NCBI GenBank assembly: GCA_037974335.1
Contig: CM075760.1
Location: 59,588,515-59,652,514 of the forward strand
Direction: 5' to 3'
Origin: Prionace glauca
Taxonomy: Eukaryota; Chordata; Chondrichthyes; Carcharhiniformes; Carcharhinidae
DNA: 64,000 bases
This document shows, piece after piece, positions 32,711 through 44,657 of this stretch (the stretch's first letter is position 1; each line of letters starts with the position of its first letter). A program made the position numbers and the translations under genes. The notes beneath the pieces were generated by a model. The model was not told where the DNA came from. It saw only the letters and a program-made list of their open reading frames with translations, and ran no database searches.

Positions 32711-33679
32711 TATAAACTTGTCATCACCGCTACCACAGGAAGCAATTGACGTCATATCTGGTGCTGCCAGGAAACTGAATAAATGGAGTAAGACAAAGTC
32801 ATAAATCTCATTCAGCCTCCTCCACCATTTAATAAGATCATGAAAAAATATAGTCACCTTAGTCCCAACTGAACATATATTGTTATTTATTCATCTGATA
32901 ATAAAAGGAAAATGCTGCGGATGCTGGAAATCTGAAATTAAAAACAAAAAGTGCTGGATCAACTGAAGTAGTCTGGAGAAAACGGAGTGAACATTTCAAA
33001 TCTAAATAATTATCCTCCAGGGATATTCATCTTATTTGTTTCCCTTTGGATTAAGATGTTATACAAAGGTAAACGGAACAGTTTAAAAGCTGTGGACATT
33101 TTTTATTAGGTAGCTGAAAATGCTCGAAGAGCCGAAAGGCCCAATTCTGACCATATTTCCCATATTCTAATTAGTGCGGACAAGGTGATGGTTATGGTGA
33201 TGTGAATGTGTCAGCGCGGCTGGACGAGCTAAGGTATAATTTCAGTTTCTAGTGCGTGTGGCGATTCTGCTTCAGTTCCTGCCTCTGACAAATTTCCAGC
33301 TGGTTTTGTCTTTGAGGCGTGCTTGTATCTCCTGAGGCCTCTATCACTCTCTGTGTGTGACTCAGCTCACCGATGTGAACACGTTTATCTTTTTCCAACA
33401 CAAACCTGATTCACATTAGTTCAAAAGGTCATGTCAAAATGTTTCGGACAAAAGTAGTTAAGGTGAAAGATGTAAGATGCGTTTGTTATGCTTAGAAGGA
33501 GCTGCAACAAAAAATGTGAATGATGTTAATGGTGATTCTCAGGAGTGCATTGTAAGCTTGGCGATTTTGCAGGTCGAGTATCTTTTACATTTTCAAATCA
33601 GAACAATATGAGATGCCAATTGGGAAAGCGCATTTACTGTCCGCTTATTCTCGGACTTGAAGGAGTTCTGGCGCAACTT
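32711..33679. other. Intergenic with one short repeat
   Basis: No gene. A copy of the unassigned repeat noted at 14430 lies at about 32900-33005 (-) (TGCGGATGCTGGAAATCTGA). Confidence 0.55.
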
Positions 33680-33752
33680 GCCCGACTATCTCAGTCGGTA
33701 GAGCATAAGACTTTTAATCTTAGGGTCGTGGGTTCGAGCCCCACGTTGGGCG
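33680..33752 (+). tRNA. tRNA-Lys (UUU)
   Basis: 73-base cloverleaf: acceptor GCCCGAC pairs with GTTGGGC (one G-T), D arm CTCAGTCGGTAGAG, anticodon arm AAGACTTTTAATCTT with anticodon TTT, variable AGGGTC, T arm GTGGGTTCGAGCCCCAC, discriminator G. Probably functional. Confidence 0.95.
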
Positions 33753-34159
33753 CCTTTATTTTAAAACGTTGCTGTTTTCCTGAGTGAGCTCCAGCTCTCC
33801 ATTTCTCCGACAGTGCCACTGCTGAAAATGATTTTTTCTCCATGCCGCTTTGTTAATCCCTCAGTTATTATTTTGTGAATGAAATGTGCCCCCATCCTTT
33901 GGAAGTCGGAGAGTTTAGTGCTTAATTCAATAAGAAGCTTTTTTTCAAATCGTTTAGCATCAGATTTGGACCCAGATCTGGGAAATACTTGTGTCATTGG
34001 GAAAAATAAAATCTATCCCATTATTAGCGGGATTTTATCTTGTATCATCATTTCTATCGTCAAGGCTTCCCAACCTATCATTGTCCTTTTCCTGTTCTTG
34101 ATTTTCTGAGCATGACATTTCGAATTCAACGCAAAATGGTACAATTCCGTGATTTTCAC

Positions 34160-34690
34160 ACAACAAATTAAATAACAGTTGTTGCACAACAATAAATTTT
34201 CGTCACGGGCATTCGGCCTCTGACCTTCGGGTAAGCATTCCCCAAGGCGGCCTTCACCACACACGACAGCGCAGAGTCGCTGAGCAAAGACTGATAGCCA
34301 GGTTCCGCACACATGAGGACGGTCTCAACCGGGATTTTGGGTTCATGTCGCACTATCTGTAACCCGAATGACTTGCCTGGGTTTGCAAAACCTCATTTAC
34401 TGTACTGTCTGGAGACAATACACATCTCTTTATCCTGTGATCAGTGTTCCTTCCACTCACATTGTCGGCCACTTTAAGACTTGAACAGCAGGTTAGGTGT
34501 AAGGATTCGCATTCTAATCAGTAATCTGTAAACTGTCTGTGCTGTTATATGCTCTGCCTGAGGCCAGAACTCTCCATCCACCTGACGATGAGGGAAACCT
34601 CGAAAGCTTGTGAGTTTACTATCAAGTAAATCAGTTGGACTTAAACCTGGTGATGGCAGACCTCTTACTTTATTCAGCCCACTCAGAGTA
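34160..34690 (+). mobile_element. Penelope-like element, 3' fragment
   Basis: Sense fragment of the same family as 31530. One frame near 34270 reads LIARFRTHEDGLNRDFGF, aligning with the block at the end of the other copy. The 3' end has CCTCGAAAGCTTGTGA and TTGGACTTAAACCTGGTGAT (34600-34670). Frames are broken. Confidence 0.65.
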
Positions 34691-34789
34691 CAGTTAAGAG
34701 TCAACCAAATTCCTATGGATTTGGAGTCACCTGTCGGTCCGACCATTTAAGGATAGTGGTTTGCCCTCTGCAGCTTTTCCAGTGCTATT

Positions 34790-36545
34790 ACATTACTCCT
34801 GCAAGGTGAGTTTCAGAACTCCACACAATACACCAGCTATTGCCTAACCAACAGTTTATATCGTTACAACATCAGCTCCATTCTCTCATAAACTCTTTGC
34901 CTTGGCTAAAAATGGCAAGCATACCACATGCCTTTATCAACCTCTTCATCCACCTGCCCTGCTGCATATCCACAACAAAGCCCCTCGGAGCTTCACAGGA
35001 TCCTTTTGGTCATGGTGTATTCCCTTGCCTTCTTTGTCCTGCTCGAATACATCATTTCACATTGATCGGGATCGAATTCAATTTGCCACTGATCAGCCCA
35101 TCTCACCAGCTCATCTATATTGTCCAGCGACGGGACTCTATCCTGCTGTCAATTTATCGCCTCACAAATGTTTGTATCCCCGGTAACTCGCCGATCAAGT
35201 TCCCACTTTCAAGTCTAAATCATTCATATAAATAACAGATGGAAGGACCCCAAAACCGATCCCCATCGGACCCCAAAGTACTAACGCTTCCAGTTTGAAA
35301 AAAAACTTATTAACTGCTTTATGATCCTGTTCTGCTACATTAATGGACCGCTGTACATACACTCCACGTTTCCTCGGAAATTCCATGTCTATCATGTTTT
35401 CCTTTGGTCTTGGTTGTACTGCCTGAGTGCATAACCTCAGACTGACCAGATCGAATTCCGTTTGCAATAGATCAGCTCAGCTGGCCAGCCCGTCTACATC
35501 CTCCAGAGAAACAAAGCTATCGTCCTCCCTATTTACCAGCTGAAGCATGGAACGGGTTAATGAACTGTGTAATACTTAGAGATTTGTAAAAAAAAAACTG
35601 TAAAACTTGTTTTCGTGCATCCAAGAACAGATAGGAGAACAGAGACACCAGTTATTATTTTTCCCAGCTAATTGTATTCAGGAATGCGGCTAACCCAGGC
35701 AGTATCCATTTTGTGTTTTTTAGTATTGTGTTACATGCATGCCTTTTGTGACCGGATAACAATAAATTCATACATATCTATTACATACTACCGACATAAA
35801 TGCTTATCATATAAATTGCTATACAGGTGCCTTCGAATATAAAATTGTTATGCAGGTTCCTGCACCCTTGTATGTCATTTGACATGTTTGTGCAAAACCT
35901 TATTAAATGCCTTCTGGAAATCTAAGTACATTATATCCCGTCATCCACAGCACATGTGACTCCTACAAGGAAGTCCAATACATTGGTTACATGTGATTTT
36001 CGTTTCGCAATATCATGCTGACTCTGCCTAATTACCTTGAACTGTGGCCTGCTATAACATCTTTAATAATCTCTTCAACTATTTTTCCTCCGACTGAGAT
36101 AATGCTAACTGTCTTATGGCTTACCTGTTATTCAAAAAAAAGGTCACATTTGCGATCTTCCACTCCAACAGAATTTTCTCCGAAACTCAAGAGTTTTGAG
36201 AAATTGGAAACAATCAACAATCTGATCAGCCACTTCTTTAAGAACCAGCCAGTGAGTGCCATTCAGATCCCGGAATTTCTCAGCCCACAGACCCAACAAA
36301 TTGTTCAATACTATTTGCTGCTTATGCTGACTTTCCTGAGTTCTTCCTCACTTCCATTTCCTGATTTACAGCTATTTCTCGGATATTACTTGTGCCCACT
36401 GTAATGAAGCCCAGTGTAAATACCTCTTTTAGTAATCTGCCACAGCCCAACTTTCCGTTACCGATTTCCCAGATGCACTATTATGGGGCCATCGCTCACG
36501 TTATTAATTCTATTTTTAGTTTAATCGCTAAAGAAATTCTTATTT
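34790..36545 (-). mobile_element. Old, overlapping CR1 fragments
   Basis: At least three strongly decayed antisense CR1 pieces: RT C-terminus and upstream (about 34790-35270), a second piece of the same region (about 35280-35575) and an RT piece (about 35880-36420; plus-strand words TTGTGCAAAACCTTATTAAA and CATGCTGACTCT). Far more diverged than the copies at 36574 and 51603. The open frames here are remnants. Confidence 0.6.
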
Positions 36546-36573
36546 TTCATGCTAAAGTTAGCTGTCGCTGATA

Positions 36574-37900
36574 CATAAGAACATAAGAAATAGGAGCAGG
36601 AGTAGGCCATCTGGCCCTTCGAGCCTGCCCCGCCATTCAATAAGATCATGGCTGATCTGTCGTGACTCAGCTCCACCTTCCCGCCCTCTCCCCATAACCC
36701 TTAATCCCTTCTCTTATCAAAAACCCATCAACCCGTTTCTTAAAAATATTTAGCGAGGCAGCCTCCACCACTTCAACGGGCAGAGAATTCCAGAGATTCA
36801 CCACCCTTTGAGTGAAGAAGTTCCTCCTCAACTCTGTTCTAAACCGCCCCCCCTTTATCTTGAGGCTGTGCCCCCTAGTCCTACTGTCTTTTTTGAGCGG
36901 GAACAGTCTCTCCACCTCTATCCTATCCATCCCATTCATCATCTTATACGTCTCAATGAGATCTCCCCTCATTCTTCTAAACTCTAACGAGTACAAGCCT
37001 AGTTTATTCAGCCTCTCCTCATAGCTCAATCCCCTCAACTCCGGTATCAGCCGAGTAAACCTCCTCTGCACTCCCTCCAGGGCCAAAATATCCTTGCGCA
37101 GGTGCGGCGCCCAAAACTGCACACAGTACTCCAGCTGCGGCCTCACCAATGCCCTATACAGCTGCAGCAAGACCTCCCTACTTTTATATTCAATCCCCTT
37201 CGCTATGAAGGCCAGCATCCCATTCGCCTTCCTGACCACCTGCTGCACCTGCAAGCTGGGTTTTTGCGACTCATGCACAAGGACCCCGAGGTCCCTCTGC
37301 ACCGTCGCCTGCTGCAGTTTTTCGCCCCGTAAGTAATAGTTCTTCCTACCATTCCTCCTACCAAAGTGGACCACCTCACACTTGCCAACATTAAATTCCA
37401 TTTGCCATTTCCTGGCCCATTCGCCCAGCCTATCTAGATCCTTCTGCAGACTCTCCACACCCTCCACACAATTTGCCTTTCCCCCAATCTTGGTGTCATC
37501 AGCAAATTTCGACACCCTGCACTCGGTTCCCTCCTCCAGATCATCTATATAAATGGTAAATAGCTGAGGCCCCAGCACCGACCCCTGGGGCACCCCACTA
37601 GTCACCAACCGCCAATCCGAATAGCATCCATTGACCCCCACTCTCTGCTCCTATTTGACAACCAATCCTCTATCCACGCTAACACCCTACCCCCAACTCC
37701 ATGTCCCCTGACCTTCTGCAATAACCTCTTGTGAGGTACCTTGTCAAACGCCTTCTGAAAATCCAGAAAGACCACATCCACCGGCTCTCCTCCATCCACT
37801 GCCCTAGACACATCCTCATAGAACTCCAGTAAATTTGTCAGACACGACTTCCCTTTAATGAAACCGTGTTGCGTCCGCCCTATCAAGCAATTCCCCTCCA
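36574..37900 (-). mobile_element. Young CR1 LINE, 5'-truncated
   Basis: Antisense CR1 with a (TTATGTTCTTA) tail at 36574. The frame 36667-37641 encodes RT from VTSGVPQGSVLGPQLFTIYI through SKFADDTKIGG to the C-terminus, and 37602-37886 the upstream RT block (TQHGFIKGKSCLTNLLEFYE, VFLDFQKAFDKVPHKRLLQK). A frame change lies between them near 37640. It is inserted in the left arm of the palindrome described at 37901, between GCTGATAC and TCCAGTG. Confidence 0.92.
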
Positions 37901-38036
37901 GTGTTTTTTTTCTCTTTTCTATAATTTTGCCGTTCTTTTAAGTGCTTTATATATTTTCCAATCTTCTGATGTGCTATTCATCTTTGCACAAGTTATATTT
38001 TGTTTTCTTCAATTTAATGTTGTCTTTAACGTTTTT
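37901..38036. repeat. Palindrome, left arm
   Basis: Reverse complement of 38875-39011. With the outer piece 36541-36573 (before the CR1 insertion) it makes an arm of about 170 bases. The arms differ by a single base in the inner part and by an 8-base indel in the outer part. Confidence 0.85.
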
Positions 38037-38871
38037 AGATGACCTCTGAAATTAGGTCCCTATCTGAATTTTTACTTTCTTATTGGAATGTATCTATTTT
38101 GTGTTCTGAAGTGTCCATTCAAATGTCTTTCGTTGAACCTCTACTGATTTATCCTTTAAAGACATTTTTTGTTCTCTCTCGCGAGTTCCACTTTCCTTCC
38201 CCCATAGTTACCCTTATTTAAGTTTAAAATAATAGTCTTTTCTCCCTCAAACTAAAAGCAAAATTCAATCTTATTATTATGATATCTGCTAATAAACAGT
38301 ACCTTCACCAAAAGTTTCAATGAATCCCATTCCATTGCACAATATCAAGTCTAGTATAACTTACTCACTGGTTGGTTGCAAAACGAATAATTCTATGAAA
38401 TAACCCAGGGGAAAAAAATCTATTATGTCCTCATCTATGCTATGTTTACCCATCTGATTTTTGCTATCTATATGTAGATTAACATCATCCATGATTATTA
38501 TCATACCATTCTGACAAGAATACATTATCTCTTGCTTATAATCTGTCCTACCATATAGCCGCAGTAAGGGCCCACAAGTGACTTATTACTTTTATCACTT
38601 CTTACCACAACTCAAATTGCCTCCATATCATGCTTTCCTGATCTTAGGTCATTCCGCTCTAATGTCATCATTAATTATCAGAGACACACACCATAGAGAA
38701 AGAAAATATTGTAGAAGTCGGGAGACATTTGGAGCTCAATAGACATTGTTCGTTTTGATTTAATGGTATAGTCACTACGTTATGAAATAAAAACCGAAAA
38801 TGCCGGATAAATTCAGCAGGTCTGAAAGTTTCTGCAGAGATAGACAGAATTAATCTTTAAGATATATATGA
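38037..38871 (-). mobile_element. Palindrome spacer with decayed CR1
   Basis: AT-rich spacer. About 38230-38690 resembles an old antisense CR1 endonuclease region (plus-strand words AACATCATCCATGATTATTA and GGTCATTCCGCTCTAATG). A piece of the repeat noted at 14430 is at 38795-38860. Confidence 0.5.
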
Positions 38872-39057
38872 TCTACGTTAAAGACAACATTAAATTGAAG
38901 AAAACAAAATATAACTTGTGCAAAGATGAATAGCACATCAGAAGATTGGAAAAGATATAAAGCACTTAAAAGAACGGCAAAATTATAGAAAAGAGAAAAA
39001 AAACACTGGAGTATCAGCGACAGCTAACCATTAACTTTAGCATGAAAAGTAAGAAAC
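38872..39057. repeat. Palindrome, right arm
   Basis: Inverted copy of 37901-38036 plus 36541-36573. Here the arm is uninterrupted, so it shows the sequence before the left-arm CR1 insertion. A different CR1 was inserted at its outer end (39060). Confidence 0.85.
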
Positions 39058-39059
39058 TC

Positions 39060-39730
39060 TGCACCCTGAAAGTTGGGAATCAAGTAGACAAGGTTGTTAA
39101 GAAGGCATACGGTGTCTTGGCGTTTATTGGTAGGGGGATTGAATTTAGGAGTCGCAGCGTCATGATGCAACTGTACACAACTCTGGTGCGGCCACACTTG
39201 GAGTTTTGTGTGCAGTTCTGGTCCCCACATTACAGGAAGGATGTAGAGGCTTTGGAGAGGATGCAGAGGAGGTTTACCAGGATGTTGCCTGGTATGGAGG
39301 GGAGATCCTATGAGGAGAGACTGAGAGATTTGGGGTTGTTTTCGCTGGAAAGAAGGCGGCTAAGAGGGGATCTCATTGAAACATATAAGATGATTAGAGG
39401 TTTAGAGGGTAGATAGTGATAGCCTTTTTCCTAGGATGGAGAAAGCTAGCACGAGGGGGCACGACTTTAAATTAAGGGGGGGTAGTTATAGGACTGATGT
39501 CAGGGGTAGGTTCTTTACCCAGAGGGTGGTGAGGGACTGGAATGCCCTGCCAGCTGCAGTTGTAAATGCACCTAGTTTGGGGGCGTTTAAGAGATCTGTG
39601 GATAGGTTTATGGATGAAAAGGGATTGGTTTAGGCTAGTGGGTCATTGTTTTGTAACTGGTTGGCGGAACATCGTGGGCCGAAGGGCCTGTTCTGCGCTG
39701 TAATGTTCTATGTTCTATGTTCTATGTTCT
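39060..39730 (+). mobile_element. CR1 LINE, 5'-truncated
   Basis: Sense fragment encoding the ORF2 C-terminus (KVGNQVDKVVKKAYGVLAFI, FTRMLPGMEGRSYEERLR, RGHDFKLRGGS, FFTQRVVRDWNALPAAVV), tail GGGCCGAAGGGCCTGTTCTG and (TTCTATG)n. Same subfamily as 25209. One stop interrupts the frame at about 39414. Confidence 0.9.
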
Positions 39731-41150
39731 ACTTACAGTACTGAGGAAAAGTTAAAAAAAACTACATAGTAAGCGATGGAGTAGAATAACAGAATGTAGA
39801 TAGGTCAGCACCAAAGAAATATGGACAATTCTATCCCGAACATAAAGACAAAGAGGAGTGTTAATGATTCCATGGAGGAATGAAGGATGTTAATTGTGGC
39901 AAAAGGCGAGCGAATGATGGAACTGACCAAACAGTGACAGGTGCTCAAATAGGTGGATGGTTTCTCTTGTGTTGGGGCAGGACAGGAGATCGGAAAAAAC
40001 AACTAACAGCAATCTACAAATGTTGGGGGTGGGGGACGGGGTGTTAAAATTAATAGGGATGGGGAGGAGGGTTAATATCCATAGTTTTTGAAATCAACGT
40101 TGATTCCAGTATCCTGCAATGTTCTGAAAGGGAACATGAAGGTTTGTCATTCAAATCATTTGGGCATCAGCAAAGCAAAGCAGTAGGTCTACGAAGGGCA
40201 TGTGGGCATGAGGTGAATTATCTGACATGTTTCCCTGTTGATATTATCAAGGCCGTAGCTCACTTACAGAACGATCATTTGTTCTTGACAAGCGAGATGA
40301 CGATTAATTCTCTCGATTGCATTTCCACTACACTCTGCGCTGTCTCCGATATCAATGTACAAGGACAATAAATTTTATATATATTCCACTATATTCCAAA
40401 ATACCTTGGTACTGCTCGCATTTCATGAGGGTTAGTCTCAGTTATTATTGTACCAAAAAATGTATCTTTCTATTTTATTCCGACAGTGTCTCCACGTTCA
40501 CTGCACTTGGTGCTATAAGTTCTAAACCATGTCTCGACAATTATTTGTCCCAACGATACATCAAAATATACACAACAGGGCACGTGTCAATAGTTCCTTC
40601 ACTAGAAATTCTAAATTCATTCTTGATCTTTTGAAAGCACTTTCAACATGTGTGATCTATCAGAACAACCTAAGTGCTGTGGTGTTTCCACAGAGTGCAG
40701 CATTTGCTTGTGATGGGTTCCACTTCATACACCTCCTCCATGTTAGCAAATAGTTATTTCAAATTGTTCGATTGTAAATCTGTTCAAATCTTTGTATAAC
40801 AACAGAATACTAAACACGAGGAAGTTAACAAAAAAACAAATCAACTCGTCAATTATAACCACATTATGGTAGGATAGGAAGATATGTTTTTCATTAGAAA
40901 TGTGACCTTAGCTCGGTATACAAAATAGGCACTTTGATTGGTGCAGATGCCAGGACCGAGACTTGGCGGAGACTTATGGGCCGAGTAGGTGCCGCAAATT
41001 TGCAGACAACAATTCACCCAAGTTGGCAATATGTTCAACTCCCTAACTAATGTAACAAATGAAAGGCATGAAATCATCTTTTAATCTGTTTGTTCTCTGA
41101 CCTGTTAATAATGTAGATGTTGTAATTTAACTGTCCCTCTGGAGACTCTG
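39731..41150. other. No gene recognised
   Basis: About 1.4 kb upstream of the receptor at 41233, AT-rich, no recognised repeat. A G-rich tract is at 40020-40075. The open frames on both strands have no recognisable motif. Confidence 0.5.
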
Positions 41151-41156
41151 ACCTGG

Positions 41157-41164
41157 TATAAAGG
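41157..41164 (+). promoter_or_regulatory. TATA box of GPR139-like gene 2
   Basis: TATAAAGG, 76 bases before the ATG at 41233 and in the right place for a start site near 41190. No other promoter element was identified. Confidence 0.5.
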
Positions 41165-41232
41165 AGAGAGTCTTTTGCTCTTGCGCTGATCGTATGTGCA
41201 ACTTGCAGAATTCAATTAGTTTCTGAAAGGTG

Positions 41233-41302
41233 ATGCATGGGCCAGCGAATGGACCATTTTATGCTATTTATTATCCAATACTCGCTGCCATTGGTGTCCC
41301 AG
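41233..41302 (+). CDS. GPR139-like receptor 2, exon 1
   Basis: 70-base first coding exon: MHGPANGPFYAIYYPILAAI then GVP, ending CCCAG|GTAAGA in phase 1. It holds the short extracellular N-terminus and the start of TM1. It matches exon 1 of the pseudogene at 10121 codon for codon and the end of exon 1 of receptor 3 (YYPLLAIVGVPG). Joined to exon 2 it gives 330 codons, close to the length of GPR139-type receptors, were it not for the stop in exon 2. Confidence 0.85.
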
Positions 41303-42124
41303 GTAAGAGATGAATGTCAGCTAAATTGCTCATTTGTCTTGTGTTGATAAACGTCTCATTGTATTTTACTGTATAAGAGTGCATTACTTCCATTTGCATT
41401 GTGCAGTATGACATTCGCATTTCGGCACATTGCATTTCATACCTGTAGAAAAACTGCTTACTAAAATGCAGGAATATAAATTATAATTGTAACATTGCAC
41501 ACACGCTATGTTGTTCAACATTTCTACTGAACCAGAGAAATGTGTATCAAGCAAGAGTGCTAAATGTTTGATCAAAGAAGTATGTTATCTCAATAAATCT
41601 CAGATAAGGTAAGGGAGAAAAAAAACTGATACTTTGACGATGAGAATTCCAGGGAATAGGTCCCGGACAGCGAAAGAGATAACTACAATGATGGATCGTT
41701 AATATCTGGAATTGACAAGAGGGCAAATATAGAAAAACATTACCATCTCAGATAGTTGTAGGGCTGCAGCATTTACAAGGATGGGGATTGGAGAGGCTGA
41801 CGAGGCTAACGAGGTAATGGATCATATGGAGGGAGCACTAAAACGGAGGTGTAACTACTCAATGGTTCATAACAGCTCAGCAAGCTCAGTGCTACTGGGT
41901 GAACGGGGTGGGGGCATGAGTAAGAGCATTGGAAACAAATGTTTTGGGTCAGTTGCAGTTCACCGAGAATGCACGGAGTCTATTCCGATGGTCATGGGTC
42001 TAGGTATCAGAAAGGATTTCAGTCGCTGTTATCCTGAGGCGCTGTTTGATGACATGCAACGTCATGGGCTACACTAGAAAGTAAACATATACAGCGTCGG
42101 TTCTTACTTTGTCTTAAGTTGAAG

Positions 42125-42425
42125 TTTATTTATTAGTTACATGTAAACTTGCATTTAACACTGCAATGAAGTTGCTGTGAGAATCTCCTAACCGCCTCAG
42201 CCTGGCGCCTGTTCAGGTACATAGCGGATGAATTTGGCAAGGTCAATGCACTGAACCAGCACGTATTTCGGAATGTGGGAGGAAACTAGAGCACATGGTG
42301 GAAAACTGAGCACACATGGGGAGAACGCACAGGCTCTAGATAGACAGCGACTGAAGCCTGGAACCGATCCCAGGTCACTGACGCTATGAGGTCACAGTGC
42401 TAACCATTGTACCACCATGCCGCTT
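42125..42425 (-). mobile_element. tRNA-derived SINE in receptor 2 intron
   Basis: Antisense SINE with tail TTAACACTGCAATGAAGTTG and body ATGTGGGAGGAAACTAGAGC. Diverged. The rest of the intron (41303-42748) holds nothing recognised. Confidence 0.8.
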
Positions 42426-42748
42426 ATGGTCAACATGGGATTGTGGGCATCTGAATGTTCAGCCCACCATCAAAACAGAACATCAATATTTTAAAGAGTC
42501 ACCACCGCAATCAAAATCAGTGGTCAGAGAACGGAATTTTTGACAATGAGTGATTGTTATCTTCAATGAAATGACAGATATTTAATCCAGCAGTGGCCGT
42601 ATAATAAATAGTGATGGCTTTGCAATTATTGAAATCCGGAGGTGACAAATGAATGGATCAAAAATGTTTAAGTCACTGATTGGATCAGTGAGTAGCTGTT
42701 TTTTGAAGTCCGCTCGGTAACATCTCTCTCTTTTTTTTTCTTTTCCAG

Positions 42749-43671
42749 CCAACTTGATGGCGATCATCATCCTATCCCGTGGACGGTGCGGACTCTCGCG
42801 GTGCATCACCTACTACCTCGTGGCGATAGCAGTGACCGATTTCCTTGTCATGGTTACCGCTGTTATCCTCAACCGGATAGGTGGCATTTACTTCAGGTAC
42901 AGTGTCCTATCTACCACCCCCGGATGTGCTGTCAGCACTGTGCTGGTGTATTCAACACGGGATGGTTCAGTCTGGTTAACAGTGGCTTTCACCTTAGACC
43001 GGTATGTGGCCATCTGTTGTCAGAGACTAAAGGCCAGATACTGCACTGAGTAAACAGCATTGCTGGTTATAGGATTTATTTGTACTCTAAGCTACGTCAA
43101 GAACACCCCTTTCTACTTCACCTATCAGCCCTTGTACATCCTGGACGGGGTGCCTTGGTTCTGTGATATTATGTCCAGCTATTATTCTTTGCCTGCCTGG
43201 CAGGCCTATGACTGGCTGGACCATATATTAACGCCCTTTCTACCATTCCTCCTCATTCTGATTCTCAACGCTCTAACAGTGAAGCACATTTTAGTGGCCA
43301 GCAAAGCCCGCAGGAGACTCCGGAGCACCGAGAATCATGGAGATCCAGAGATGGCGAACCGCAAGAGATCCATTGTCTTGCTATTCACCATCTCACTCAG
43401 TTTCCTCCTCTTGTGGGCCACCTACGTCGGACATTTCCTCTACGTGCGGATTACGGGTGAGGCCTACTTCACCGGCCTGGATTTCAATAACCCACACTTC
43501 ATCCTTCAAGAAACTACAAACATGCTCCAGTTACTCAGTTCTTGCAACAACACTTTTATCTATGCAGTAGCCCAAACCAAGTTCCGAAATGAACTGAAGA
43601 AGGTTCTGTTACTTCCTTTCTCCATTTTCACCAGTTGCTTTAGGTTGAATATTATTTTATCATCTAGTTAA
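42749..43671 (+). pseudogene. GPR139-like receptor 2, exon 2 (one in-frame stop)
   Basis: Single long exon after TTTTCCAG. Class A receptor: TM1 end ANLMAIIILSRGRCGLSRC, TM2 YYLVAIAVTDFLVMVTAVIL, TM3 with VWLTVAFTLDRYVAICCQRL (DRY intact), TM4 TALLVIGFICTLSYVK, second loop GVPWFCDI with its cysteine, TM5 ILTPFLPFLLILILNALTV, TM6 SIVLLFTISLSFLLLWATYV, TM7 SSCNNTFIYAVAQTKFRNEL, stop at 43669. One TAA at 43051-43053 (codon 125 of the spliced frame) interrupts ICL2 where relatives have lysine (YCTEK); a single A-to-T change explains it. The rest is open and well conserved, so this is either a very young pseudogene, an allele, or a base error. A SINE/CR1 lies 18 bases after the stop codon. Confidence 0.85.
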
Positions 43672-43689
43672 TGTCTGGTAATGCTTTCA

Positions 43690-44385
43690 AAGAACAAAGA
43701 ACAACACAGCACGGGAAACAGACCCTTCGGCCCAACGAGCCCGTGCCGCCGTCCCATTGTCAGTGACCTATCCTAAAAGCACATTTTTAGGATGTGGAAG
43801 GAAACCGGAGCACCCGGAGGAAACCCACGCAACCACGGGGAGAACGCGCAAATTCCCACGGACACAGGCCCAAATCCATGTGTCCGCACAGCAACAGAGA
43901 TAGTCTCTGAGCTGTCATGTTGCCCTCGAGATGGTCCAGTTTAAGCACACCAACGACATGAAGCAGTAGGCAACTCCCGAAGCAACATCCAAGAGCAGCC
44001 CACCACAACCTGCCGCACGCATGCCCCTTGCTGGACTTAAATGCCTGTGGAGACAAAAAATTAATTATTAAAAAGACTCTACATCCCTGAGGCTAAAACT
44101 GAATCCCAAGCCTACAATGTTTAGTAAGGCCTCCTATATCCCCCTAAATGTAGACCGCTCATGTGGCTGTCCAAGTGACTCTTAAACAACCCTAGAGTGC
44201 CTGCTTCCACCGCCTTACTCGGCAGTGCATTCCACATCCCCACTACCCTTTGTGTGAAAAACTGCCCTCAAATATTAGTCTTATACCTAGCCCCCCTCAC
44301 CCTAAGCCCGTGACCCCTCGTTCTATCCATTTCTAATAGCGGGAAAAGCTTACCACCATTTACTCTATCTATCCCCTTCATAACG
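43690..44385 (-). mobile_element. CR1 3' end with SINE-like tail (composite)
   Basis: Antisense copy of the chimeric family: tail (AAGAACAAAGAACAACACAG, CCTTCGGCCCAACGAGCCCG), SINE-like middle (43785-44000), CR1 3' UTR and ORF2 end (44090-44385; plus-strand words GGCAGTGCATTCCACATCCC and GTGTGAAAAACTGCCCTC). It begins 18 bases after the receptor 2 stop codon and so replaces its 3' UTR. Confidence 0.85.
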
Positions 44386-44657
44386 TTGCTGTCTAAAGTC
44401 AGAAACACCAATCATTTGCAAACATTTGCAACACCAATCTCGCAATGCAGCAATCAGAATTAACATGTGGTATATGAGGAGTAACAAAATAAAAGTTATC
44501 GTCAAAACAATAGTGCACATGAAATGGCAGATGGAGACAAGGCACATCCCATGGGTTTTCCGTGATTTCAGATGGATGATATCAGACAGAACAGAACAGG
44601 GAGAGAGGGTCCCTGGAATGATGCTCAGTGAATTCTGGGCATTTGTATCAGGGGGAA

